A stretch of DNA of 51,062 bases, from the NCBI RefSeq assembly GCF_000260415.1, contig NZ_BACP01000064.1:1-51062 (forward strand). The letters are read 5' to 3'. This document shows, one piece after another, positions 42,821 to 51,035 of the stretch. Numbering within the stretch: position 1 is the stretch's first letter; the number at the start of each line of letters is the position of its first letter. The DNA comes from Liquorilactobacillus mali KCTC 3596 = DSM 20444 (GTDB lineage: Bacteria; Bacillota; Bacilli; Lactobacillales; Lactobacillaceae). The notes beneath the pieces were generated by a model. It saw only the letters and a program-made list of their open reading frames with translations, was not told where the DNA came from and made no database searches. Made by a program: the position numbers and the translations under genes.

Positions 42821-43141
42821 ATGCAAAATCTAGAAGAATTATACCAATTAGTATTGAAAAGAAAAGAAAATCCTAAGGAAGGATCTTACACAGATTATTT
42901 ATTCACCAAAGGGCTGGATAAAATTCTAAAAAAGGTTGGTGAAGAATCAACAGAGGTAATCGTTGCTTCGAAAAACCCTGATAAGAGTGAACTAGTATAC
43001 GAAACTGCAGATTTGCTTTATCATTTGATGGTCCTTCTTGTAGAACAAGGAGTGGGATTTGATGAGATAAAGGTGGAGCTTGCTAAAAGAGAAGGTTTGA
43101 TGAGTAAGACTAAGGATCGTCGTAAAATTCAAGACCTATAA
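42821..43141 (+). CDS. hisE: Phosphoribosyl-ATP pyrophosphatase HisE
   Basis: All-alpha NTP pyrophosphohydrolase of the second step, 106 residues. The MazG-like metal motif is KVGEESTEVIVA followed by YETADLLYHLMVLL. ATG 42821 has AAAGGAG ten bases upstream and comes one base after the hisI stop; longer in-frame starts inside hisI are rejected. Confidence 0.95.
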   Translation: MQNLEELYQLVLKRKENPKEGSYTDYLFTKGLDKILKKVGEESTEVIVASKNPDKSELVYETADLLYHLMVLLVEQGVGFDEIKVELAKREGLMSKTKDRRKIQDL

Positions 43142-43151
43142 GGAGATACTA

Positions 43152-44228
43152 ATGAAATCGCAAATAAAGAAGATTGAGAATTATATACCTGAAGAGCCTA
43201 TCGAGAGTGTAAAAAAACGATTGGGATTAGATAAGTTAGTTAGACTATCTGCAAACGAGAACCCATTTGGAACTTCTCCGAAAGTAAAAGAAGCAATTCT
43301 AAACTGGAATTTTGGAGAAGAAAACCGTTATCCAGATGGGTATGCAAATGACTTAAGGAACAAAATCGCAGATTTCATAGGTGTAGTTCCAGAAAAACTG
43401 GTTTTTGGGGTCGGTCTTGACGAAATTATTACGATGATTTCACGTATCTTCCTTGAGGCTGGGGATGAGGTAATACTTAGTAAGCCGACATTTTCAGAAT
43501 ATGCACTGCATGCTCAAATCGAAGGTGCAAAAGTTATTGAGGTCCCATGTTTACCTGAAAATGGGCACTATGATTTTGAAGGCTTTTTGAAGCAGATTAC
43601 AGATAAAACAAAGGTTATCTGGATATGTAATCCTAATAATCCGACTGGAACGTATGAGGATGTTGATACATTGAAGACTTTCTTTGATAGTGTTCCAGAT
43701 AACATTTTGATTTTGTTAGACGAGGCATATATTCATTATGTTACGAAAACCAAGAATGCCAGTTTTTTGTCAGAATTGGAGAATTACAAAAATGTGATGT
43801 TGTTAAGAACCTTTTCCAAAGCATACGGATTGGCAAATTATCGTGTTGGTTACGCAGTAATGGATGAGAAATTAGCAAACTATATGCAAGCAGTGAGGTT
43901 ACCATATAATCTGAATTCACTTGCACAGGTTGCAGCAATAGCAGCATTGTCAGATCAGGATTTCGTCAATAATTCTGTTGAAAAGACGCAAATCGAGAGG
44001 GATAACTGGGAGAATTTCTTTAAAGAAAATAAGATTAAGTATTATGTTAGTCAGGCAAATTTTATCTTTTTCAATTATCCTGATGCTAATAAATTAGCGG
44101 ATGAATTATTGAAGAATGGATATCAAATTAGGCGTGGTCTATTAAAGAATTGGTTGCGCGTGACAATTGGTTCAGAAAAAGATGGAGACAATCTACGCAG
44201 CATAATTTTGAAAAATAAAGAAATATAG
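43152..44228 (+). CDS. hisC: Histidinol-phosphate aminotransferase
   Basis: PLP-dependent class I/II aminotransferase of the seventh step, 358 residues. LSANENPFGTSPKV is the N-terminal substrate loop; WICNPNNPTGT, LLDEAYIHY and the PLP lysine in RTFSKAYGLANYRVGY are present, with the Arg in NWLRVTIG binding the phosphate. Last gene of the T-box operon; AAGGAG nine bases upstream. Confidence 0.95.
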   Translation: MKSQIKKIENYIPEEPIESVKKRLGLDKLVRLSANENPFGTSPKVKEAILNWNFGEENRYPDGYANDLRNKIADFIGVVPEKLVFGVGLDEIITMISRIFLEAGDEVILSKPTFSEYALHAQIEGAKVIEVPCLPENGHYDFEGFLKQITDKTKVIWICNPNNPTGTYEDVDTLKTFFDSVPDNILILLDEAYIHYVTKTKNASFLSELENYKNVMLLRTFSKAYGLANYRVGYAVMDEKLANYMQAVRLPYNLNSLAQVAAIAALSDQDFVNNSVEKTQIERDNWENFFKENKIKYYVSQANFIFFNYPDANKLADELLKNGYQIRRGLLKNWLRVTIGSEKDGDNLRSIILKNKEI

Positions 44229-44307
44229 TCCAATATAATTACGAAACTGCCATCAACTCTGATACAATGGATAAAAAGCAGTTATTATCAATGATGAGGT
44301 GAGTATA

Positions 44308-45282
44308 ATGGCAGAAAAAATCCGTTATGGAATCGTCGGTACTAATCGATTAGCAGTCAAATTTGTTGAGGCATTGAAAGAAAGTTCAAAAGGTGAAGCA
44401 GTTGCAAATTTTGGGCATGATTATGAAAAAGCACAGCAGTTAGCCCAAAAGCTGGGGATACAAAATACTTATAACAAATTGGAATCATTGTTCAATGATG
44501 ATTCAATTGATATTGTTTACCTAGCTATAAAAAATGAAGATCACTATGAGAGTGCTAAAGCTGCATTAGGAGCAGGAAAAAATGTTTTATTGGAAAAACC
44601 ATTTACGAGACACAAAGTCGGTGCTCGTGAGCTCTTTTTACTGGCCCAGCAGAAGAATTTGTTTATCATGGAGTCCCAAAGTGCAGTTTTCTTGCCAATT
44701 ATCGAGAAGGCGAAGCAGTTAATTGATGAAGGTGCAATAGGTGACGTAAACTTCATAGATATTCAAGAAAATTATGATACTACTGATAAAAAAGAATGGT
44801 TTACAAAGTTATCTGCTGGAGGTGGTGCTTTCATAAATGGTGGAACGACTCCAATAGGGCTTATTCAGTATTTGACTGGGAAAGATGTTACGGAATGGAA
44901 CGGATTTGAGTTCAATCAAGTTGGCGAAGCAGATACCAGATGTAATTTGACTTTAAAAGCTGGCGATATTTTAGCCAATATTATTATCGCAACTGATTTT
45001 GGTCTGGAAACTAAGATAGTGGTATATGGAACAAAGGGAAAGTTGGAAATTCCAAATTATTGGGAGTCCAAGTCAGCGTACTTGAAAACGGATGGCAGTG
45101 AAGCAAAGAAGTTTACAACCGATGGCCAACAAAGTGAGATTGTATATGAAATTAATCATATAAACGAGTCTCTGTTAAATAATGAATTGAAAAGCTCTAT
45201 TGTAACACCTGAACTGACTATGCATACTATGACCATAATCGAATCAATGTATCAAAAATGGTATGGTGATCCATTAAATTAA
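44308..45282 (+). CDS. Gfo/Idh/MocA-family oxidoreductase
   Basis: NAD(P)-dependent oxidoreductase of 324 residues. Rossmann start IRYGIVGTNRLAVKFVEA, then the signature VLLEKPFTRH with the catalytic Lys-Pro, and a C-terminal beta-rich domain with GGGAFINGGTTPIGLIQYL. Substrate unknown: family members act on sugars, inositols or biliverdin-like molecules. ATG 44308 follows GAGGTGA and is preferred to the GTG at 44299 within that ribosome site. It lies 80 bases after hisC and may be read through from the his operon or have its own promoter. Confidence 0.87.
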   Translation: MAEKIRYGIVGTNRLAVKFVEALKESSKGEAVANFGHDYEKAQQLAQKLGIQNTYNKLESLFNDDSIDIVYLAIKNEDHYESAKAALGAGKNVLLEKPFTRHKVGARELFLLAQQKNLFIMESQSAVFLPIIEKAKQLIDEGAIGDVNFIDIQENYDTTDKKEWFTKLSAGGGAFINGGTTPIGLIQYLTGKDVTEWNGFEFNQVGEADTRCNLTLKAGDILANIIIATDFGLETKIVVYGTKGKLEIPNYWESKSAYLKTDGSEAKKFTTDGQQSEIVYEINHINESLLNNELKSSIVTPELTMHTMTIIESMYQKWYGDPLN

Positions 45283-45315
45283 CAGCAGGTTTATATAAAA
45301 TCAGAACAGTACAAA

Positions 45316-45436
45316 TTTCTTCGCTGTGAGTGATTTGAAATTAGGCGGAGAATTCTGAATTATGGAATATGTGAATATGTTTATGTGAAGTAAAAAAGGA
45401 CTGGGTCAAAGATAAATTTAAGATCCAGTCCTTTTT
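45316..45436 (-). repeat. Intergenic hairpin-plus-body repeat, copy C
   Basis: Body first and hairpin last on the plus strand, as in copy B. GAGTGATTTGAAATTAG at 45328-45344 is identical to copy B; GAATTCTGAATTATGGAATA corresponds to the TTTTGACTTATG block of the others. It lies between convergent genes. Confidence 0.7.
45393..45436. terminator. 15-bp terminator hairpin of copy C
   Basis: AAAAAGGACTGGGTC (45393-45407) pairs with GATCCAGTCCTTTTT (45422-45436) with a single wobble. Symmetric A/T ends make it bidirectional between the oxidoreductase and the glycerol facilitator. Confidence 0.9.
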
Positions 45437-45477
45437 ATATGTATTATTTGATTAATTTAATTTGAATTATGAAAAGT

Positions 45478-46212
45478 TTATAAAAAAATTATTTTATATA
45501 AAGCGACAGCAAAAATTCCTGCAAGAATTGGAGCAACAACTGGAACCCAACTGTATTTCCAATTAGATGTACCCTTGTACTTGAGTGGGAGAAGTTGATG
45601 TAAAATTCTTGGTCCAAGATCACGAGCAGGATTTAATGCAGGACCCGTAGGACCACCGAATGAAGCAACGATAACCATAACTAAAAGTCCTATTCCAATA
45701 AAGCCAGACATTTGGTTACCATGACTAAAACTTGGTGAATTAGTGATACCAAGTGCTCCAAAAACAAGAATAAAGGTACCAAAAAACTCATTTATAAAAC
45801 CATTGAGCCTGCTTGATGTTGCATCCGAAGTAGAGAAAGTACCAAGCACAAGAGTGGTGTTCTTGGTCAAATCATAATGGGGCTTGAAACATAAATAAAC
45901 GACAAATTGTCCAATAATTGCTCCTAAAAGTTGAACTGAAATATATGGTAAAACATCACTCCAGGGAAAAAGTCCAGAAAGTGCGAGTCCAATTGTAAAA
46001 GCTGGATTGATATGGTTACCTGAAATAGTACCAAACATTAAAGCGGGGATCATAACTGCAAAGCCGTATCCGACAGCAATCACAATCCAACCCCCATGGC
46101 TACCTTTGGTCTTTTCAAGATCAACAGTAGCTACTGAACCGTTACCAAGAATTACCATGATAGCAGTTCCAAAAAATTCGGCACAAAGCCGAATTGCTAA
46201 AGAATATTCCAT
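45478..46212 (-). CDS. glpF: Glycerol facilitator / aquaglyceroporin
   Basis: Membrane channel of the MIP family, 244 residues, six helices and two half-helices. The first NPA box is GNHINPAFTIGLA and the second GPALNPARDLGPRI; the Asp after the second box points to glycerol conduction rather than pure water. ATG 46212 follows GAAGGAGG; an upstream start at 46227 lies before the ribosome site and is rejected. No glycerol kinase adjoins it. It may also pass small solutes such as lactic acid or dihydroxyacetone, as described for lactobacillus paralogues. Confidence 0.92.
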   Translation of the reverse strand: MEYSLAIRLCAEFFGTAIMVILGNGSVATVDLEKTKGSHGGWIVIAVGYGFAVMIPALMFGTISGNHINPAFTIGLALSGLFPWSDVLPYISVQLLGAIIGQFVVYLCFKPHYDLTKNTTLVLGTFSTSDATSSRLNGFINEFFGTFILVFGALGITNSPSFSHGNQMSGFIGIGLLVMVIVASFGGPTGPALNPARDLGPRILHQLLPLKYKGTSNWKYSWVPVVAPILAGIFAVALYKIIFL

Positions 46213-46360
46213 GACTACCTCCTTCAAATAATACTTTCTAATAGTAGCATAAAAAAAATATAAGTAAATATTACTTTTTACTTTATTTTAAAGAATTCTT
46301 GTTGGTTTTTTGCCCAAAATAATTTAGAATGGAGGTATTGGATAGAGGAGGTTATTTGTC

Positions 46361-46846
46361 GTGATTACTAAGCAAATGGAACAGATGCTAATCTCTAAAC
46401 AAGATGGTTTTTTGATTCCAGCAGAAATAGTTGCAAATGTACAAGAAGATAACCATTTGGATCACGCATTTCTTGTCTTGACTAAAGTCAAATATTCATC
46501 GATTCCTGTTCTTGATAAAGAGCAGCATTTTAAGGGAATACTGACGTTACCCATGCTAACAGAGACAATGCTTGGATTAAACGGGATTGATCCAACTCGT
46601 TTGAGTAAGAAGAAAGTGTCTGAAGTAATGCAAAAAGACTTTCCAACTATCAAGTTGCCATATGATGTGGAAGAAATTTTGCATTTGTTAATAAACCATC
46701 CGTTTCTAATTGTTATAAATGATGATGGTGTCTTTACTGGGATTGTGACGAGACGTGAGGTTTTAAAGGCCGTCAACTATATGACGCATGATTTTGATAA
46801 GTATTATGCTATCAGAGAGAAAGAATCAAGCACGATACAAGATTAG
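46361..46846 (+). CDS. cbpB: CBS-domain protein, CbpB/DarB-like c-di-AMP receptor
   Basis: A 161-residue cytosolic protein made of two CBS domains (YSSIPVLDKEQHFKGILTL and HPFLIVINDDGVFTGIVTRRE). It matches the YkuL/DarB/CbpB group that binds cyclic di-AMP and, when free, signals to Rel or pyruvate carboxylase. The identification rests on overall layout and on gene order (ykuL next to dapH and the deacetylase in Bacillus). The start is GTG, eight bases after GAGGAGG. Ligand binding cannot be proven by eye. A c-di-AMP synthase gene is in the same window at 6.5 kb. Confidence 0.82.
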   Translation: MITKQMEQMLISKQDGFLIPAEIVANVQEDNHLDHAFLVLTKVKYSSIPVLDKEQHFKGILTLPMLTETMLGLNGIDPTRLSKKKVSEVMQKDFPTIKLPYDVEEILHLLINHPFLIVINDDGVFTGIVTRREVLKAVNYMTHDFDKYYAIREKESSTIQD

Positions 46847-46873
46847 TTTTTTTACAATAAGGGAGGAATCAAT

Positions 46874-47584
46874 GTGCCAAAACTTAACACTGAAGAAATT
46901 ATTAAAACAATTGCAAATTCAAAGAAAAAAACACCTGTAAAAGTATATTTAAAGGGAACATTAGACAAAATTGAAGTTCCTGCAACACTTGAGACGTATT
47001 TTGAAGATAAGACGGGTGTTCTTTTTGGTGATTGGAAAGATGCTTCAATATTTTTAGATAATAATAAGGCAAAAATTAGCCAGTACCATGTGGAAAACGA
47101 TGGAAGAAATACTGGGGTACCAATGATTGATAAAAAGGTCTTTAATGCACGAATCGAACCAGGTGCGATTATTCGCGATCAAGTAGAAATTGGTGATAAT
47201 GCTGTTATCATGATGGGTGCTGTTATAAATATTGGTGCTGAGATTGGTGCAGGCTCAATGATTGATATGGGTGCAGTTCTTGGTGGACGTGCATGGGTTG
47301 GCAAAAATTGTCATATTGGTGCAGGCACAGTATTGGCTGGGGTAGTTGAACCTGCTTCGGCTCAACCAGTTACTATTGAGGATGATGTGCTCATTGGTGC
47401 TAATGCAGTTGTTTTGGAAGGTGTACGTGTCGGTAAAGGTGCTGTAGTTGGTGCTGGTGCCGTGGTAACACATGATGTAGAACCGGGGACTGTTGTAGTT
47501 GGAATGCCAGCCAAAAAGGTTAAAAATGTCTCAGAAATTAAAGAGGGTAAAACTGATTTAGTAGAAGACTTACGTAATATTTAG
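46874..47584 (+). CDS. dapH: Tetrahydrodipicolinate N-acetyltransferase
   Basis: Acetyl-CoA-dependent enzyme of the acetyl branch of meso-diaminopimelate and lysine synthesis, 236 residues. N-terminal alpha domain (to about residue 80), then left-handed beta-helix hexapeptide repeats ([20 protein letters not shown] through [13 protein letters not shown]). A GTG start with GGGAGG. It lies 27 bases after the CBS gene, so the pair is likely co-transcribed; the next pathway enzyme follows 173 bases later. It is sometimes labelled DapD in older annotation. Confidence 0.93.
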   Translation: MPKLNTEEIIKTIANSKKKTPVKVYLKGTLDKIEVPATLETYFEDKTGVLFGDWKDASIFLDNNKAKISQYHVENDGRNTGVPMIDKKVFNARIEPGAIIRDQVEIGDNAVIMMGAVINIGAEIGAGSMIDMGAVLGGRAWVGKNCHIGAGTVLAGVVEPASAQPVTIEDDVLIGANAVVLEGVRVGKGAVVGAGAVVTHDVEPGTVVVGMPAKKVKNVSEIKEGKTDLVEDLRNI

Positions 47585-47603
47585 AATAAACCAAGTAGTT
47601 GAA

Positions 47604-47635
47604 GAAGAGGCTGGGGCATTGACTCAAGCCTCTTC
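47604..47635 (+). terminator. Hairpin between dapH and the deacetylase gene
   Basis: GAAGAGGCT (47604-47612) pairs perfectly with AGCCTCTTC (47627-47635). Only GTTTGGTT follows, so termination may be partial. The following bases vaguely resemble copy F of the repeat family. Confidence 0.55.
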
Positions 47636-47705
47636 GTTTGGTTATATGGATGGTTTTGTGGAATATTGGTCTCATAATTTTGGTATATATTACGTATTTT
47701 TTTAT

Positions 47706-47733
47706 TTGTTTATGATGAATTATGGCATATAAT
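47706..47733 (+). promoter_or_regulatory. Promoter of the deacetylase gene
   Basis: TTGTTT at 47706-47711, a 16-base spacer and a perfect TATAAT at 47728-47733. It would allow the deacetylase to be made independently of dapH. Confidence 0.6.
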
Positions 47734-47757
47734 TATTGACTAAAAGGAATGAGTTTA

Positions 47758-48924
47758 ATGATTTTAACTGAGAGAGAATTAATAGGGATAAGACGCGAAT
47801 TACACCAAATTCCTGAAATTGGAATGGAAGAATTCGAAACGCAAAAAAAATTAATTTCAATTATTAAAAGCATGAATAGTAAATGGCTAGATTTTAAAAC
47901 CTGGAAAACAGCAACTATAGTGCATTTAAAGGGAATTGATGAAACTTATACAATTGGTTATCGGACTGATATTGACGGTTTGCCCGTAACTGAGGAAACA
48001 GGCTTACCGTTTTCTTCAAAAAATGAGGGGCGAATGCATGCTTGCGGACATGATATACATATGACTGTTGCCCTTGGAATATTGAGTTTTTTTGCAGAAA
48101 AACAGCCTGGTGTAAATATGACATTTATCTTTCAACCTGCTGAAGAGAATGCTAGTGGTGGTAAGCAACTGTATGAGAGTGGGGCACTTGATCATTGGAT
48201 GCCAGATGAGATTTATGCATTCCATGATAATCCTGGTTTAAAGACAGGAGTAATCGGTTGTCGGCAAGGAACTTTATTTGCTGGAACATGTGAGATTCAT
48301 GCAACTTTTACTGGAAAAAGCGGTCACGCTGCTTTTCCTCACAATGCAAACGATATGGTGGTGGCCGGATCTTATTTTGTAACTCAGATTCAGTCAATTG
48401 TGAGCCGAAATGTTGATCCAATTCAATCGGGTGTTGTAACACTGGGACATTTTAGTGCAGGAACAACCGGTAATGTGATTGCTGGGAAGGCCCAAATAGA
48501 TGGGACAATCAGGGCATTAACGCAAGAAATGAATCTATTAATTCAAAAAAGAGTTAGGAAAATTGCTGAGTCTGTTGCGGAAGCATTTGAATGTGAAGTT
48601 GACCTTGACTTGCATCAAGGCGGATATTACCCAGTTGAAAACAACTATGAAACAACGAAAGAGTTTATTAATTATATGTCCAATACTAAAGATGTTGTGT
48701 TTGAAGAAACAAAACCTGCAATGACTGGGGAGGACTTTGGTTTCTTGTTGTCGAAAATACCTGGGACAATGTTTTGGTTAGGAGTAGATAGCCCATATTC
48801 ATTACATTCAGAATACCTTGCACCAAAAGAAGGAGCAATTATAAAAGGTGTGAATGCGATGACGGGTTATTTGAAAACCAGAATGAAAGATATCAGCAAA
48901 AATAGAGAGAACGACTCTCTGTGA
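47758..48924 (+). CDS. N-acetyldiaminopimelate deacetylase (M20 family)
   Basis: Zinc/metal-dependent amidohydrolase of 388 residues that removes the acetyl group in the acetyl branch of diaminopimelate synthesis. M20 motifs: RRELHQIPEIGMEEF, the metal residues in GRMHACGHDIHM and FQPAEENASGG, and FHDNPGLKTG. ATG 47758 lies nine bases after AAAGGA and is preferred to ATG 47749 directly abutting it. The substrate follows from its neighbour dapH and from Bacillus ykuR synteny; M20 enzymes are otherwise hard to tell apart. Confidence 0.87.
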   Translation: MILTERELIGIRRELHQIPEIGMEEFETQKKLISIIKSMNSKWLDFKTWKTATIVHLKGIDETYTIGYRTDIDGLPVTEETGLPFSSKNEGRMHACGHDIHMTVALGILSFFAEKQPGVNMTFIFQPAEENASGGKQLYESGALDHWMPDEIYAFHDNPGLKTGVIGCRQGTLFAGTCEIHATFTGKSGHAAFPHNANDMVVAGSYFVTQIQSIVSRNVDPIQSGVVTLGHFSAGTTGNVIAGKAQIDGTIRALTQEMNLLIQKRVRKIAESVAEAFECEVDLDLHQGGYYPVENNYETTKEFINYMSNTKDVVFEETKPAMTGEDFGFLLSKIPGTMFWLGVDSPYSLHSEYLAPKEGAIIKGVNAMTGYLKTRMKDISKNRENDSL

Positions 48925-48964
48925 TTAGCTATTGAGTTGTATTTATTTGTATAATGCAAAGGAT

Positions 48965-49005
48965 AAAAAAGGCTGGTTCAAGAATTTTGAACCAACCCTT
49001 TTTTT
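48965..49005. terminator. Terminator hairpin of copy E
   Basis: GGTTCAA (48975-48981) pairs with TTGAACC (48987-48993), continuing outward with two mismatches to an A-run and a T-run of seven. Bidirectional use is likely. Confidence 0.8.
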
Positions 49006-49062
49006 ATGCTGTATAAACATATTACATGAGTCAAAACCCTTCGTCTAATCTCAAGTTGCTCA
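48965..49062 (+). repeat. Intergenic hairpin-plus-body repeat, copy E
   Basis: Hairpin (48965-49005), then TATAAACATATTACATGAGT, CAAAACCCTTCGTCTAATC and TCAAGTTGCTCATC, aligning block by block with D, F and with the reverse complements of B and C. It lies between convergent genes. Confidence 0.7.
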
Positions 49063-49108
49063 TCTTTATGACTCAGTTTACTACTCTAATTAGTCAGCTG
49101 ATCACTTG

Positions 49109-50023
49109 TTATTTAGATACAGCAGCCAGATTAACGGGAGAATTGTTTATTTTAAATCCCTTTTGAGTTAAAGTTTCGAGATATTCAGTTAAAAAGGCTC
49201 TTTGCACTGTATATTGCGCACCATTTTTCGTATAAATTACCACACGAAAAGATAGAATACCATTACCATTATCAACGGTACCAAGAATTGTTGGTCCTTG
49301 TGTGATTTCTTTATATTTTGGTGTAAGTTTTTGGTTTATATCTTTTATTATGGTGGTCATTTTTTGGATATCAGATGATGGATCAAAGTAAATATCGATC
49401 AGAGCCCGCATATCATTGCGCGATAAATTGCTGACAATTGTGATATTTCTATTTGGAATGAAGTGTAAAGTGCCGTCATAATCAATGATTTGAGTTGTTC
49501 TAAGCCCAACTGCGTGAATTGTACCACTAACTGTATCAATTTTTACCTCATCACCAACATCAAATTGTTGTTCTAGAAGAATGAAAAAGCCAGTCACAAT
49601 ATCTTTAACAAATCCCTGTGCACCAAGTCCTAAGGCTACACTGAAGATTCCGGCTCCAGCAATTAGCGTTCCAACGGGGATGCCAATCACGGACAAAATA
49701 GCATAAAAGTAAAAGAAAAGAATACAGTAGTGAAAGATATTCAAAGATAAAGTATAGATTGTGCTTATCCGGTTTGTTGAAAGATGATCATTTATTTTAG
49801 CCCTTTTAAAACTATGGATAATAATTTTTTTACCAAACCAGTGTACGATAAGGAAAAAAATGGATAAAAGAATAAGTGAAAGTGTAATGGCAACCATATT
49901 ACTAAAAATTTTGTCCCAATCAATTTTGACAAGGAAACGCGTAAAAATATTGGTTTGTTTAGAAACCTGGGTTGAGACACTACTAGTAAGCGAATCAGAA
50001 CCCTTCAAATAAAATAATTGCAT
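49109..50023 (-). CDS. Small-conductance mechanosensitive channel (MscS family)
   Basis: Membrane channel of 304 residues that opens on turgor increase and releases solutes. Three N-terminal helices; the pore helix is rich in Gly/Ala (AGAGIFSVALGLGAQGFVKDIVTGF), then the beta domain (VGDEVKIDTVSGTIHAVGLRTT and IPNRNITIVSNLSR). ATG 50023 follows AAAGGAG and is preferred to an upstream start at 50068. Typical YkuT/MscS length. It fits the osmotic theme of the window. Confidence 0.92.
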   Translation of the reverse strand: MQLFYLKGSDSLTSSVSTQVSKQTNIFTRFLVKIDWDKIFSNMVAITLSLILLSIFFLIVHWFGKKIIIHSFKRAKINDHLSTNRISTIYTLSLNIFHYCILFFYFYAILSVIGIPVGTLIAGAGIFSVALGLGAQGFVKDIVTGFFILLEQQFDVGDEVKIDTVSGTIHAVGLRTTQIIDYDGTLHFIPNRNITIVSNLSRNDMRALIDIYFDPSSDIQKMTTIIKDINQKLTPKYKEITQGPTILGTVDNGNGILSFRVVIYTKNGAQYTVQRAFLTEYLETLTQKGFKINNSPVNLAAVSK

Positions 50024-50152
50024 ATAATCGTTCTCCTTTAATATTTCTATAATAACAAAAATTAGCAAAAATAGCGTTAAATTTTCTTTTAATTGCAGTT
50101 TTTTGGCTGCAATGCTATCCTATAAACAAGTAGGAAATGAGGAGGCACAACT

Positions 50153-50554
50153 ATGGAATTAACATTGGGGCAGCTTGCGGGATTGATTGCAGCAGTTGCA
50201 TTCTTATTGCTTGTCGTTTTTTTATGCATTGTTCTGGCAAAAGTCGGGAAAATCATGAATGAAGTAAACGAAAGTGTAAAATCGATGCGTACAGATATAA
50301 ATGGTCTTTCAAGAGAAGCAGAGGCAATTTTGGCGAAATCGAATACACTGCTTACAGATATTGAAGACAAGTCAAAAACGATTGATCCACTTTTTCAAGC
50401 AGTTGCAGATTTGAGTGAAAGTGTCTCTGATTTGAACAATGCAAGTCGAGGACTGGCTACGAAAGTATCATCATCGACAAAGAGTGTTGGAAAAACTTCA
50501 GTTGTACTTGGTGTAGCAAGAAAATTGTACAATCTAAGAAAAAAGAATAAATAG
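50153..50554 (+). CDS. DUF948 family protein (YtxG-like)
   Basis: A 133-residue protein with one N-terminal membrane helix (about residues 8-30) and a long coiled-coil-like region (NEVNESVKSMRTDINGLSRE and onward), typical of DUF948. Similar to B. subtilis YtxG, a general stress protein. It starts after GAGGAGG and is followed 19 bases later by a YtxH-like gene; the pair is conserved in Firmicutes. Function unknown. Confidence 0.85.
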   Translation: MELTLGQLAGLIAAVAFLLLVVFLCIVLAKVGKIMNEVNESVKSMRTDINGLSREAEAILAKSNTLLTDIEDKSKTIDPLFQAVADLSESVSDLNNASRGLATKVSSSTKSVGKTSVVLGVARKLYNLRKKNK

Positions 50555-50573
50555 TTGTCTGGAGGATAGAGTA

Positions 50574-51035
50574 ATGGGAAGAAAATTATCAGTTTTTACA
50601 ACTTTAGCAGTTGGGACGGCAGCATATTTTATAACTAAAAAAGTATTATCTGATCATCAGGAACAAATAAAGGAAAAAGTTGCACAGTTGACTGATGAGG
50701 GACGTGAAAATGCAGTACGTTACTATAATCATGCGCGTGATTATGTAAATGAAGGGTATGATCTTCAAGACACATTGAATGAATTGAAACAAAAGGTTGT
50801 TGATACAGCCGAAAGTCTTAAAAACAATGACAATGTGGAGCAGGCTCTTTCCTCCTTAAAAGAGGCAACTTCGGAATTAAAGAGTCAGTTTAATAAGGAA
50901 AAGAATAATGAGAATGATGATGTTGTTGAAGATGACATCGTGATTGATGGTAGATCAGCGTTTGGTGAGGCAAAAGATGCTGCAGAGTTTGAAAAAGATC
51001 ATCCGACTGAGGTCTTTTACCCTAAAGAAGACTAA
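50574..51035 (+). CDS. YtxH-like protein
   Basis: 153 residues with a short N-terminal hydrophobic segment (LSVFTTLAVGTAAYFITKKV) followed by a helical, strongly charged region rich in Lys/Glu/Asp and a very acidic tail (ENDDVVEDDIVIDGRSAFG). It resembles the YtxH/gas-vesicle-like general stress proteins and sits with DUF948. GGAGG lies eight bases upstream. An A-rich hairpin start after its stop is cut by the window end. Function unknown. Confidence 0.75.
   Translation: MGRKLSVFTTLAVGTAAYFITKKVLSDHQEQIKEKVAQLTDEGRENAVRYYNHARDYVNEGYDLQDTLNELKQKVVDTAESLKNNDNVEQALSSLKEATSELKSQFNKEKNNENDDVVEDDIVIDGRSAFGEAKDAAEFEKDHPTEVFYPKED

Noticed and set aside
47604-47690. Seventh copy of the hairpin repeat family
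   Set aside because: The hairpin and TTTGGTTATATG resemble copy F, but the AGTCAAAA and CTAATTTC blocks are missing, so membership is not supported.
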